64,000 nucleotides of DNA from NCBI GenBank assembly GCA_008973525.1, contig WACJ01000516.1, positions 1,984,001 through 2,048,000 on the forward strand, given 5' to 3'. This DNA comes from Stenopsyche tienmushanensis. Taxonomy: Eukaryota > Arthropoda > Insecta > Trichoptera > Stenopsychidae. Shown piece by piece: positions 34,501-47,300 of this stretch; the first letter of the stretch is position 1, and every line of letters starts with the position of its first letter. Below the pieces are notes generated by a model. That model searched no databases. It saw only the letters and a list, made by a program, of their open reading frames with translations, and was not told where the DNA came from. The translations under genes were made by a program, and so were the position numbers.

Positions 34501-36867
34501 CAGTTGGTGGAAAGTTTAGTATGATCAGACGTATCTCTGGGGTAAGCTCTTTCTTCTGCTGCCGGATGCAGTTTCCTCTAAACGGCTTTGCGGAAGCTGT
34601 CCCGGGAGATTTACACGCGAAAGAGGGAGTCCAACAAGCTAAATGATCCAACACCCTTCTATCTGCGAGTGTCTGGAAGAATGGAAAAAACCCTAGCAAA
34701 GTTCTTTGTCGGTGAACTGCCTCGTAAAAGCGACCAAATGGACAACATGGAGTCTTCCTGCGTCTTAATATCTAAATATATTTACTGAAAGATATATTTT
34801 ATTCGTCGTTGTATATATTTTTTTTAAAAAAGTCTAAATGCGCAATTTTATATATTTTTAAAAATATGTATAAGCTAACATTGACCGCGAGCGTTTTGCA
34901 TAAGGTTGTATTATATAAAAATGCGTAAATTTCATCCCTCTCGATTTTCTTATTTTTTCCTTGTCCGTGATTCCCCTACTTTTCTCAAGACTTTCGCTAA
35001 AGAATTTAATTACGAAAAACCGAGAAGTTTTATTTTTAATTTTATTTATCAAGTTATCTTTAACTTTCGCATATGATTTATTCGGACGGGAAGTTTTCCC
35101 ATTTTTCTAATAATTTACCACGCGTCTTTTACTCGAAAAACAATTTCTCAATGTCATTTCGTTAACTCTTTAAAGCAGCAAGCCGAAAATATTTCCCCTT
35201 TTTTGTGTCAACCGAAAACAATTATAGTGCTGAAATTTGTTAAGGGTTCTTTTATATAACATCGTCGACATTGTTTATTGTATCACAATATCACGAGTTT
35301 TAATGAATGCCGAAATTCTGTAGACTTAAGAACATAAAATATTGAATAAGTCTTAAAGTTACTCGAAAAGGTTGTATTGCTAAAGTCTCGAAGTTTACAT
35401 CGGTAAAATCTACTCTTATGTTTCATTTATTTTATACAATGTTGCTTCGCAATCCAAAAAACTTTTCATATAAATCAAAAGCTTCGTTTCTTGTTTCGTC
35501 TAATTTTGACGATGTTCAATGTTCGAAACGTAGTACTCGAGAAGTGATATATTTCGTCCCTTGTTACGAAATTAAATCCATTATTATTCCTAGCTAAGAT
35601 ATTTACATCCCTTAATTTGCATACGAATGCCATTCCAATGTACATTAATGTGATATTGAATGATCTTTGGAATCAAGTATGTTCCTATGTCTACTTCGGG
35701 GAATTTTCAAACAAAGAAATCTGACGGAGAAGATCTTTTTCGCTATTTGTTCTACTTACTTTATCTACCGAAACGTATTGCAAGGATCAAAGTATACTTT
35801 AATCTAACAATATCCAGTCATGTGGGTATATTTGATAGAACAAGGGACAACGTTGAAATCCTGCAATTTTTCGTGCTTTCTTTTTACATCTCTCGTATTT
35901 TAAAATCACCAAAAGTTATTAAAATAAGGTCATTCATATATCACCGCAACATTTTCTTTTGTATTATAATATTCTCGTATTCTTAAAGATCATAATATAG
36001 GGGGAAATTTACATTGATTGATTATCAATTTATAATAGATTTTTGACGCTTATTATCTTTATTATAGTTTCTTAATTATTATCCTATGTTAAAATGAAGC
36101 AAAGGATATTTTTTATTCTTCAATAATATTTCAATGCTTAATAATTTGCTGCTAGATTTTAAATATTGTGAGCTTTTGTTTTGTGTTCTCATATCATCAG
36201 GTTTCAATTCCTTCCTTTGATTCATTACACATGAAATGTTTGCATATTCGCTATTGCATTTTAGTTTTCATGTTTTCTTTGACAGATTCCATTTCACAGT
36301 CAAAAGCATTCATCGTCTATATCGAGACTTTAAATATATCTGAAAACGTTATTTCATTTTTCAGAATGTTAATAAATACTGTGTGTATTTTTATGCTCCT
36401 GTTCTTATAGACTGTCTCAATTATTTCCGCTAACTTAGACATGCTGTTGAAGTTTTTCTTGTGTTAAGTGGTTCGAAATATAAATAGTTGTTCAGTAAAA
36501 GCTTACAAAATCCAGGTAGTTGATATAAAACTTCATTAAATTTTCAATAAATCAATGCTAAAAAGTTGATGTCACATTTGCGGATTTTTATTTCAGCCAG
36601 CATAATTTACATTCATTTAATGGTATGACATCATTAAAATTATGCATTTTGGTTAAAACCAATTGCGTATATTTTGATTCATAATCTGTAGTCATTAATC
36701 TTTTATAATTCATCCAGGATTTGTGTTCATAATTGAATTTTTATCAACAGTTCAAGATGGTTGTGATTCTTATAGATTCTATCATGTTGTTATGATACTG
36801 TTCTTATACAAATAAATTGTAATAATACAAACTCTAGCCATTGTAATTTATAAAAATCTATTGTAAA
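31513..36867. other. AT-rich unique non-coding DNA
   Basis: It contains the 12-bp palindrome at 32464-32475 and an exact Zelda-type CAGGTAG at 36513-36519. The 108-codon frame at 35660-35986 is within chance length. No gene is supported. Confidence 0.5.
32464..32475. promoter_or_regulatory. Palindromic double Hth/Meis site over an E-box
   Basis: TGACAGCTGTCA is a perfect 12-bp palindrome made of two inverted TGACAG half-sites (Homothorax/Meis/TGIF consensus) that overlap at a CAGCTG E-box. The motif identity is established knowledge; occupancy is not shown. Confidence 0.35.
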
Positions 36868-36966
36868 ATGTCGGAGGCTCTCTACTTATTCTTCGGGATC
36901 TTCATTACTTTCGTTGCCTGTAGCTTCTCGATAACTGCGTTGTTCAGGCTGCAGAAATTGGACTAG
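36868..36966 (+). CDS. Candidate 32-aa single-pass membrane micropeptide (sarcolamban-like?)
   Basis: ATG in an AAAATG context opens a 32-codon frame ending at TAG (36964-36966). The product begins MSEALYLFF, continues as an unbroken hydrophobic segment (about residues 5-26, with no charge) and ends in a polar tail, FRLQKLD. It is thus a small tail-anchored or single-span membrane peptide. Third codon positions are G or C in 22 of 31 sense codons, against a surrounding sequence of about one-third G+C; this is the strongest coding-like bias I found in the window. An AATAAA polyadenylation signal lies at 36998-37003. The known arthropod peptide family of this design is sarcolamban, the SERCA regulator of muscle sarcoplasmic reticulum, whose fly form as I recall it also begins MSEA and has an early LF. 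The resemblance is suggestive only; other membrane micropeptides or an exon of a larger protein are possible. Confidence 0.5.
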   Translation: MSEALYLFFGIFITFVACSFSITALFRLQKLD

Positions 36967-36997
36967 GGGGTCACTTGGAATACAGATCGCTTAGCTC

Positions 36998-37003
36998 AAT
37001 AAA
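36998..37003 (+). terminator. Possible polyadenylation signal AATAAA
   Basis: AATAAA occurs 31 bp after the stop codon of the micropeptide ORF. The hexamer is common in AT-rich DNA, so its value depends on the ORF being transcribed. Confidence 0.25.
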
Positions 37004-37700
37004 TATCTCGGTATCAAGGACGCGATTCTTCATTTTCATTCTTAATTTTAGCGATTAACTTTTTCCATGCGGCATCTAAAGGAAGACTTGAAAAATGGAA
37101 ATGAACTGACAATTAAAATATTGAATTATCTACGAGATGGCATTTATTTATTATTTTAATATCAAATGACAATGAATGTTAAAGATGATAACTTTAACTA
37201 ATATCTTAATATGTTTACAAACTTTTCTATTAAAAGGCCAGAAACATGAATTATTCTTCGATAGAAACTTTCAAATCACGTTACAGCTAATCGGCGTAAA
37301 TATTTGATCTTAATGCATGAACAAAATTTCATTGAGCTTTTCATTAGGTCAAGGAAACGAGTATATGTTATGTTATTGTTGTTATTTTCTTCCTTTATCA
37401 ACTCTATCTCTCGTTTATTTTTCATGAAATTTTATATAATATAATAGTCCAACGCTTCTTAAACTTATGTAGTCGCTCTCTTTTAAACAGCATATCTTTT
37501 GTGGATCCCATCCTGATCCTAGACATTTTAAGTCTTTAAATTCTGATCTTATGCCCTCGATATGCGCAGTTTCTTATTGCGATTTCACTATTGCACGACA
37601 TTTATGCCAAAATTTTATTTTAACCAAAATTTTGTTAGTTCGATAAAAAAATCATTTGATGTATTAATGAAAATGTATTTCCAAAAAGTATATAGTTAAA

Positions 37701-37965
37701 TCATCTGAGTAAGATTAACGATCGGCCGCTTGAAAGTGGGTGGCAATAGAAAGGAGCTTTTATCACGTTAACAGTCGATGCACCTTTAGCCAGACGCAAA
37801 TCGACATCATCTTCCGGTTCATTGTCGTTGCCTACAGTGCGAAACTTTACCTGAATGCCCATCAATTTACACGTCCGCCTCTTCTCCACAACCATGTCCC
37901 GAAGGCTTTTGTGGTGTTCCCTGTTTACATTTCCATTCAGATGTAAATTTTCCCTGGCATAGGGC
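37701..37965 (-). CDS. Minus-strand open frame with a splice donor: candidate exon
   Basis: After an in-frame TAG the minus strand is open for about 85 codons to 37701; its first ATG is at 37895 (MVVEKRRTCKLMGIQ). The pocket is GC-richer than its flanks. Right after codons MGIQ stands CAG|GTAAAGT (boundary at 37851), an excellent donor, and upstream there are AG acceptors at TAAACAG|G (exon from 37920) and ATGCCAG|G (exon from 37953). A 70-103-bp exon is therefore possible. Segments NLHLNGNV and VEKRRTCK weakly recall the NLHNN...CKCHG region of Wnt proteins, but the key cysteines and HG are missing, so I do not assign it. It may also be non-coding. Confidence 0.2.
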
Positions 37966-40379
37966 TACGCGTCACGCACCCGTCCTCCCGAATTCCTGGA
38001 CCGTGTTCTTTTATTCATTCGCAGAGGTAGGATTTCAAGCGATGTCGTTTTTTTCATACTGTCGTCTTTCGGGCGAGACGTAGTCTTTTTCAGCAAAACT
38101 CTCCACTGACAACCCACTTCTCTTTTTTTTTAACAAAAAACGAATAGAATATTATGAAGTTTTGCCCCCGAGGCTATTTTTAGAGCTATTTTAAATTAAA
38201 ATTTGTCATAATTCTTGGAAAGTTTCTTATTTGTGTGATGTTATCTCCTCAATTTTCATCTAAAACCAGCACAGTTCACTTTTTCACGTTAAATTCACCG
38301 TAGATAATTCTGTTAAAAGAATACAAAAAAAATCAGCAGGCAGATTATACATTAACTTATACATTTTTTGTCATCTATTTTACCGTCATGAATTTACGCC
38401 GCTTAAAACACACATATTGATAAAATGATCATATTAATATCATATTTGGTTTGTCTCAAATTGAGTTCACATTTATGAAAATTAATAATCTGGATGGATT
38501 TAGATCGTTATGATTATTTTATTTTCAATCATCAATACAGTTAATATTGAATTAAAGTATTTTAATTAAATATGTGTATAAAAAGGGTAAATAAAGCATA
38601 ACCACTATATATATATTATATATATTACAAAGTCTCTTTGACCAAGTCAAATAACTTTATTGTTGTTCACATTCAAATTTTATTAAACGTCATTTTTTTT
38701 AAAAAGCAGTAAATATCCATGAAAAACTAAGAACTTTATCTGGTTGCAGTGATTGCTAAAAACCACCTTTTTATAAAATAGTGCATATTTTATGTCTCTC
38801 AAATACTAAAGCATTCTTTGTGTTGCATTTATTTTTCATGCTAAAATTACTTGTTGTTAAAAGCACGTCCCCTTGGAACTGACATTGTTTGAATACAAAC
38901 CATACGATTATATATTTTTTATCTTTATGAAAGAATCAAGAGCTTAATAGTCACAGTCAAACAAATGGTCTTGATAACATCGATGTCGCTTTATTAATAT
39001 ATATTTTTGAATTATTTCAGATAAATTAGTAAATCAATTGATTTATTACCGAATTATGTTAGTATTTGGAAAGTGTGTGCTGAACCGGTTTGTAAGCTCC
39101 ACTTTCAATTGAATTAATACAAAAATAATACATTATCTTAAGCCGTAGGAAAGCATTTAAAGCGTAATTTATTGTAATGTGTATGCTAGAAGAAGTCTCA
39201 TCACCCAACCATTTTATTTAATCTTGTAATTTCATCCCTTTTACATTAACATTAAGTGTTGGCACCGTTCGCTCCATCGACGTGCTTAATGAGCGCAGCT
39301 CTTGTTTCTACTTAAGGACGTTAGATCCCAAATTTATAACCTTGTGTAGGGGTTCTCCTTCTTTTGTGTTGGTTTAAATAGAAAAAAAACCTGTAAATTT
39401 GTTGAAAAGTTCTTTTCGTGATAAATTCTGAGGTATGCTTATTGCGAAGTTGAAGACGATTACATCTTATGTCTACGCGAAGCAGAATATGATATTTCAA
39501 GTCGACTTAATATTTCTTTTCTTTCTTGTTCTCTATTTGGAACGCCGACAACAATCCAAGAAGTACTTGTCTTGAGATTCAGATTCCCCCATGATTGGTT
39601 TTTGTTTTCCAAGAAAAATTCTATAGGTGACTGGCTTCCAGTTCACGATTGTGCTTACATACAGGCGCCACATTTCATATTTTCAGTTCAGATTTGGCAC
39701 CATGCAATATACTTTATGATATACTACACGATATCAAAACATCCCTATGCACTTAAATTGCTATATACTATTCCGAGTATACGTACGTGATTTATGGATT
39801 AATTAAATATCTGTATATGAAGCAAATATTTTTATGAAACAAATTGATTTATCTTAACGATTGACATTATAAATCACGATAGGATGCCATGAAATGACGT
39901 AAACTCCATTTATCTCTACATAATATTGTTTCATTGATCTCTATATTGTTTCACGTTGCAATAGACCGAACAGGGCAATGCAATCTTTTTAGATTTTTTT
40001 CAAATTCTCAAAAAGAAATTTTCATTTCAGTCGTCCTCCGTTTTTACAACGTTTCGAAGCTATTTTTTGTATTATTTTATAATGTATTTTGCTAGTCTTT
40101 CGTCCATTAGTTTTGCTGTAACCTAACCCATACCAATATAAATACATTACTCCTTTTAGAAACCCCATTATCTGCTTTCATTCTTATATTATTATTTAGT
40201 ATATAGGAGAATTTCAATATTGTGGCTAGCCTCCTAGACTCGATTTCACTCTCGATTTGATTTCATTCATGTCGATATGTCTATCTATCTTTCCTTTTAG
40301 CATTAAAAGGATATTTATATATAGTCCTTATATGTGAGCACGTACATAAATACTACTACGAGAACGATCTTTCTTATGG
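37966..40379. other. AT-rich unique non-coding DNA
   Basis: It holds an alternating TA tract (38606-38626) and the 16-bp palindrome at 39030-39045. No gene is supported. Confidence 0.5.
39030..39045. repeat. 16-bp perfect palindrome TAAATCAATTGATTTA
   Basis: The sequence is its own reverse complement and contains two inverted ATCAA/TTGAT words of the type bound by Cut/Onecut and Pbx/Exd factors. AT-rich palindromes arise readily by chance here. Confidence 0.35.
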
Positions 40380-40620
40380 GTGATCTTCGACAGGCTGCGA
40401 AATTACAGCAGTCTGACATTTTTTGCATGTCGCGATGCAAATGAGAAATAGCACAGGGGCGCGACAAAGAATTTTTGATAGATCGGCGACCTGGCGGGCG
40501 ATAAATTGCAGAGGGCGGCCGCGTTTCGCAATGGGCAGGTTCTCCACAATATGGCATGTTACGTAATGCCGATAAATCGCGGGGTGCGCTTAATGTGGGC
40601 TCCACAAGCAGCACTCGATA
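40380..40620. promoter_or_regulatory. GC-rich pocket with POU octamer and PAR-bZIP site
   Basis: The block is CpG-rich (for example GGCCGC and several TCGCG/GGCGA words) in an AT-rich neighbourhood. It contains ATGCAAAT (40435-40442), an exact POU/Oct octamer, and TTACGTAA (40559-40566), the palindromic PAR-bZIP site used by Giant, Vrille and Pdp1. The minus-strand frame 40315-40614 crosses it but begins at a non-ATG codon and matches no family. A regulatory element is the better reading, with an exon as the alternative. Confidence 0.35.
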
Positions 40621-43616
40621 TAAATTTAATACATTCCGCCATGTTCAACAGCACGTGAAGATCGCATAATGGAAACATAATAGTACAGCTCCGCACGCTG
40701 ATCGACTCGGCTCAAAGGGTTACCAGACCACCCCTTGACAAATATTATTTTCCACCCAATACCCAACAATCGGATATTATTGGATTTCGTATGCGACCCC
40801 GTGGAACTCCTCCATATAACACAATAATACTAAGCAAAGGGGTCAAAAATGAAACGACCACTGATTGCCTATAACCCGTTAGCTTTTATGAATATTATAG
40901 ATATTTTCGTTAGCTCGGTGCGACCCATTGAATGTACACTCAAGGGCTATAGTATAAAAATGTTGCGCTCCAAAGAAAAAAACCCAATTGAAACTGTTCT
41001 TCGTTCTTCTCGGACGTTTAAAATGAAATATTTCAGCTCTAAGAGCTTTTTACAACCGAACTTCTAATATCATATTGTAGACATTTATTTAACAAAAAGA
41101 AACTACCAAACCTATCAGAGTAACTTTCAACTAAAACTACTACAGAAAATAGTGTGAAAACATTTTATATAATATAGATATTCATCCCATATGTTTTACA
41201 TAAATAGAAGCGAACTTAATTATTGTAAGAGCTTAGTGATTCTACAATATGGGAGCACAAAATATCAAGGGGGCGTAAGGGCCTGACAACCCCACTAAAA
41301 TATGCATCGGATAAAGCGGTTATCTTATAAAAAGGGACCGTTTTACGCGTATGTTGAAAATTATGTGCCGCACGAACTGATGATTTCAAGCTGATTCAAA
41401 CTGGTTCAATGCGTGCGTATGCTGTCAATAAACAGAAATATGATACGATTCAAACGTGTGTGTAATTGTGAGAAATATTTTAATTTTATTTCTTTAAAAT
41501 TGATGGTAGAATTTAAATAGTTCTTATAATTTATTTACGGTATCAATTTATCGAACAACTATAGGTGATTATATTTCAGTTACAAATGTGGTCAAAATTG
41601 CTTTGGATTCATTGCCAATTTATTTATTCTAAAATTTTATCGATGGAAAATCTCGAATCTCATCGAATATACTTAACAAAAATTAAACCTTAAAATGAAT
41701 TAAATCTAAAAAGCATTATTATACTGTCTGTGTGTGAAATAATACAGAAATATATGATTTTTATTCATTGAATTTGATTTGTTTCTTATAGCTGTTTCGT
41801 TCGGTGTACAAGGCCTTGTTGTAAAAGTAGGTACATTAGAGCCCGTTGATACGTTTCGAAAATGAAAGCTTTTAAGTTCAATTGAAAGCTCTAGGTATTT
41901 CGGAGCTGTAATGCTAATTTGCCATGGTTTCAATAGCACGTTCACAGAATAATACAGCAGCTGTCGAAAATGTAATTATAAATGCTTCAAATAGACTATT
42001 CAGAATGTAACAGACATTGAATTAATTTGCCAAAACTAAATTTCGTCAGAAATCTGAGATAATTTTAAGCGAGCACATCTGCATAAATCACGCACAAAGC
42101 ACGCAAAGGGTCAGTGAAAAAATAACCGAAATGTCGATTGTAAAAAGATTGGATATTGATCTGAGTCGAAACGTTTTCATCTCAGCTTTGCATGTACTTC
42201 GTTCCTTTTTATCGGTACTCATTTTTGGGCGTAAGCAAATTCTGCAACGTTTGAAGTCGTATTCGTTTAATGATTCCTTTGAAGTAGATGCAAAATTATA
42301 TTCCATATTCTCAAATATTTCTTATTCGTTTTTTATCTCTCAACGACCTTTCGAATTTGTTTTGTCATCATTGATGATTCTTGAGATTATTTCTATCAAC
42401 AAAAAAAAATGAGATCAAACGTATTTTAGCATTCAAATTTGAATCCTACAATCAGTGTTTTTGTCGTACAAATTTTTGATTTCCTCGATCGGTATGAGTT
42501 AAATTTTGTTTCTTTATGTTTATTTTAAGAATGACATTCTAATCTCTCGAAAAACATTACTAAGTCTTGAACTCTTAGAAGATAACTTTAAATTAGTTGA
42601 CATCTTAAACGCCGCGAGCATTGTAAGATACGAGTATATACAAATCTTTCCTCGAGAGGTAAACGGGCCTCCCCATAGGCACTCATGCCCCTAATTAACC
42701 CTTATCTTTATGTGGAAATTTCACTTTCGCCCTAATTTGTGATGCTATGGAAAATCATAATAAATAAACCCGGGCTTAATATTTAACCGTTGCTCCGAAA
42801 ATAATTTGCATACATTTCGAGTAGTAAAAATTCACACGTCGGAAGTCTTCACGCTTTTACGTCTTAACTTCGCATGCGCATATTTTACTGCCGGAAACGC
42901 TCCTCTTTTATAAACTAACATTATCACTATATTGAGGACGCCTTCTTATCCCCGAGAGATGAAAAAATATTCTCAAAAAGAATTTCCGGTTTATCTTATC
43001 CTGTTTCCGTTCATATCACGTCTCTGTCGTAAGCTTTTGAAATATTAGAGATGCCGCGAGTATTTTTGTGAACGTATCCGTGAGAATAAATTTAATCAGA
43101 GCTTTTGATTTTCATCAGAATAATTCCTCTGAAAAATGTTATTCGAGCGTATGAATTGATTGGGTCTCTTCGCCGTTTCGTCTTCCATGTCCACGCCCCA
43201 TTTTTTTAGCTGGCGAAAAAAGTCGAAGGAGGTCATCAGTGTTAAGTGGCTTAACAGAATCCACCCTTTCAGCATCATCATCACTCTAAATGACAGAGAC
43301 TATTACGCTTGAGGGCGAAAACGTGGAAAAGACAGAAACGCAACCATATAAAATACATGGGACAAGAACAATGAGGGCGAATTGAATATCTGTGAAACAA
43401 TGTTATACAGATCCTTTTTCGTGTTAAGTAAATATTTGTGATGAACATCATTAGAAAATTAATTATATTTTATGTTCATTAAGTTTCATCTAACATCATT
43501 AAAATCCTTAAGGCATCTTTATCTCGTTCTACTGAACTGAAATGAGATTATATTGATTTTTATGCATATTCATGATCAAAAATTATTAAATATTATGGAA
43601 TTTTTAGGTGCTCATA
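40621..43616. other. AT-rich non-coding DNA with small unassigned frames
   Basis: Frames at 40849-41067 (72 aa) and 42131-42412 (93 aa, MSIVKRLDIDLSRNVF...) start at ATG in good contexts but have no recognizable domain and are within chance length. The 41270-41450 block is GC-richer, with inverted GATAA sites around AGCGGTT (41309-41324). Confidence 0.4.
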
Positions 43617-44312
43617 AATCCCGGGATAAATAAACGTAATCCCGAAAAAAATGGGATTCTAATTTTTATCTAACAGAAATCGTACACTTCACTAGCACGA
43701 TAAAGGCTACTAAATCGAGACATTCCCAGCGAAATCTGGACACTTGGAAACAGTGCCGTAACTATTAATTGGCGATAATGGCGATGTCTAAGGGCAGTAA
43801 TTGTCTAATCTATGTATACATATATACAGTAAATATATGTTATTCAAATTGTTATATTCGCCATTCCCTACCGGTGATGTATTTACTACACCTCGACTCT
43901 AATAATGGAAATATCGATATGAAATATAATAGATACGGGATTCAGATTTTTTGTATTCCTCCTTAATGTAATTACGAATCACATCAAAGTATTATAATAT
44001 ATAAGTATTCATCTTCAACGATGAAAATAAATAATTTGCCGGGAAATCGGGAATTTTGCTAGTTTTAGTCCGTGTCTCAGCAAAAAGGAATTTTATTAGT
44101 CACATTGATGGTGTTATATGAAAATCAGTAATCAAGTAGCATTTAAATATCTGATGACGATACCTCCAACGAGTGTGGAGGCAAATTTATCAAAGTATTT
44201 TTTTAAGCTATTGAAAATCCCGGTCCCGGGATCCCAAGACTGATTCCGGGATGGTCTAATATAAACCCGAAGTCTCGGGATCGAAATTTTGGCACGGGAT
44301 TGGATTCCCTAA
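43617..44312. mobile_element. Probable remnant of a hAT-like DNA transposon
   Basis: ATCCCGGGAT (43618-43627, a perfect palindrome) and the inverted pair AATCCC/GGGATT (43638-43658) lie at one side. A second cluster (44218-44312) repeats the theme: TCCCGGGATCCC, ATTCCGGGAT, CTCGGGATCG and CACGGGATTGGATTCCCT. Between them CAGTGCCGTAACTA (starting about 43752) resembles the terminal sequence CAGTGgCGTAACTA of many hAT elements. Arrays of short subterminal motifs in both orientations are typical hAT transposase-binding sites. No matching second terminus, target duplication or transposase coding was found, so superfamily assignment is tentative. Confidence 0.35.
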
Positions 44313-47300
44313 TTATGACATTATGTTTAATCTTGAGTGTTTAAATAAAAATTGCTTCTTTGTTATTAAATAAAAATTTTAAGATCTTAAAATCTCTGGA
44401 AATATTTACACTTTATATGCGGTTTTATTAGGCTTAAACAGTTTTGCGTCGTCAATTTTATTTTATTTTTATTCTCAAATAAAAAGTTTTATACATTTAT
44501 TATAACATATATAATGTCAGCTTGCCTGCATTTCTGTATATTTTTATACTTTTATATTTATGATGGTGATTCTCTGCTCCCGCAAGTAATATGTCAATAT
44601 AGATATCTGCAATAATTTTCGATTTTATAAAAGAGTATAATAATTTAAATGAGCAATATTATTGGTTTTTGGGTTTAGACATTTTAAATAAGGAGTTTTT
44701 TTAATAATTAATAATACGATTGTAAAGCTTAATGATTTATTTATAATTATTCGAGGAAAAGGTAAAATCACTCTTTTAAAACATTGAAAAGTTTTTAAAA
44801 TTCTAAGTAATTTCTTTAATATGCTAGATCGTAATTTACTTCATTATTTTCAAATAAGGTTTTACGTATTTATTGCTATATTCTTGTACTCATATTATCA
44901 AAATTTAAAATAAAAACTATTTTGTTGGCTGGAGAGAGAATATTTTTTATATTATTTTTCAGATAGTCTTATCTTAACTTAATTATATATGGAAAGCAAT
45001 AGAAAGCCACTAATATCTTTTACAAAACAAGAAACTTCAATAGTAAAATATACATTTTTTTATTCTTCCATAACTTAAATATTGGAATTCTTATCGCAAA
45101 TTCGTCGAATTCTTTTTGTTTTGCACGTAAAAAATATATGCAAGTGCCGAGTCATTCATAAAAAATCCAGCTACACATATCGTTAGCCTCCGCGAAAAGA
45201 TCACGTATCATGGTCGAGGGAAATCTGTATGAATATATATGCTTTTGTGAAATATTACTGCAGCATATTTAGTATCTCTCGATTCTGCGAAAGCCTTCAG
45301 ATTTTTTCAGGAGCGTAAAATTTCAATGTAGCCATTTTTCACGCCGTATTCGAATATAAAGCGTAACAATGAAACCGATATTCACGTCAGTCCCTATCGC
45401 CAACGTCAGACAATTCCATTTTATCTTCACCTCAACGAAAAAATATAAGTTTTATATACATACCTTCTTTGGAGCATATGATTGGTATTTTTGTATTATA
45501 GATGTATATATAGAACGTTTAAGATGATATCCAAAAATAATCAAAATTTAATAAGAATTATTTTCGATCTTTTGATATAATGTCGTACGAATTTCTATTG
45601 ATATTGTTTCCTTTGAAATATAAGTAGAATTTAAATTGTTTGGCATATCGTCGATTCGCGTCTGATCCTCATCAGATCTGCTGTCATAAACACTGATATC
45701 CTCGTTTGAATTTGCATCGTCATGTCGGGTTATCATAATGAGAAGCAGATTTAATCCAAATTGACAAACAAGTAATCTCGGACAATATTATAAGGTAATT
45801 AAACATATTCATAAGAATGTTCTTTTAAATAAAGGAAAAATCTTATTTAATTAAAAGTTCATGTAAGGCCTTCGTAAAACACGGGATCCTCTCTTCCCCA
45901 TTATTTGGAAAGTTAACCGTACATAACACACAACCTAATTTAATTTTAATACTATATAATAGAAATGAGCACGTGTTTATAGCAAGTAAAATTATTATGC
46001 CGTCAAGAATATTCAACTGGTTGAAAAAAGTGGGATGAATTTTGTATCCATGAAACGAACATGTCTTTGACGACATTTTAAAATAAGCTGAAACTGATCT
46101 TCAATGACTTGTAATCATGTCCTAAGTAAATTTTTGCTTTCATTTTTACTCGTAATTACATGCTATTAATTGTTTTTTTTTCTCTTAATCAAATACGATT
46201 GTTTTATTACATGAATAACTTTTAAATTAATAGTCGACATTTCTTACTCTTTCAAGCATCTAAGTCTTCCGTTTGTTTGTGAGGTCTTGCTCTTTAATGA
46301 TCTTACAAAGCCTCAAATTATATTTATGTAAGAGTATATGAAGAACTAGTCAATATGTATACATTTTATTCGATGTTTATCTATTAATACACCAAATAAT
46401 TTTAACGTATTAGCCGATATAAATTATGAAAATTACATAACTTTTCTGTGTCATTATTTTGTAAACAGAGTTGATTGTTGATTCTCAGGTTGCTCCTCCG
46501 AAGCTTTATTATTAAGAGCTAAAAGCTCTTTGTTTTATTGAGTAGGCTTCAGTGAATTCTTTCAGTCGTAAATATCTCACATCTCTTGACCATCTCGGTT
46601 CCAGCATTCCATAAAATGCGCCTTCTGTTTTTATTCTGACCCCAACGTGCCAAGCCTGGAATGCGTTCACAGATTACAACGAATTCCTTCACACTATGTA
46701 ACATATCTGCCCCAAAATCGCATTTCATCCTTTCGATGAATCACTTTTTTAAACTATCTCAATGGGCCTTCTAAAAACAATTCTGTATATATTATTTTCG
46801 TGAAATAGCGCATATATACCTTATGTATTATTCATATTTCGGTTTATATGAAAAAAAAAGTGCTCCAGGCATGACGGGATGGAGCGTAGCTCAACTTTTT
46901 GTTGTCTGTCAAATGGAACTTTTAAATATGCTAATTCAATCATGAAATGTTTTTATTACACTAATTTAAATACATCATAAAAAAATTGAATTTTTCGCTT
47001 AAAATGTCTTGAGGGACCCGTCGAGAAAATTCCGAATTTGCATGTTTGGGGTCCGCCCTTTGCTTGTAACGTCGAACAGACATGCGTTGAACTTTTGTTT
47101 GTCCCAAAATTAAACATGCGTGCGACCCTTCGGTTGGCCATATCGAATTACCTTTGAAAATTCGCTCAAAATTGATCCTGGTGCGATCAAACTTTATAAA
47201 ATTAACGTTTGAACGTATGTACATAACGTTTATCATTCAAGGTTTTTGCGGACGAATAACATGTTGAAAATTCAAAGCGACCCTTAAGTTTCAATCTGGG

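Noticed and set aside
37851..37960. Wnt-like reading of NLHLNGNV...RTCK
   Set aside because: The CKCHGVSGSC cysteine pattern that defines Wnt proteins is absent, so the resemblance is too weak to call.
38606..38626. Alternating TA tract as a possible functional palindrome
   Set aside because: Simple TA repeats are self-complementary by nature and common in AT-rich DNA.
41360..41375. GTGCCGCACGA shared with the mariner WVPHEL codons
   Set aside because: Only about 11 bases match and the surrounding sequence has no further transposase similarity.
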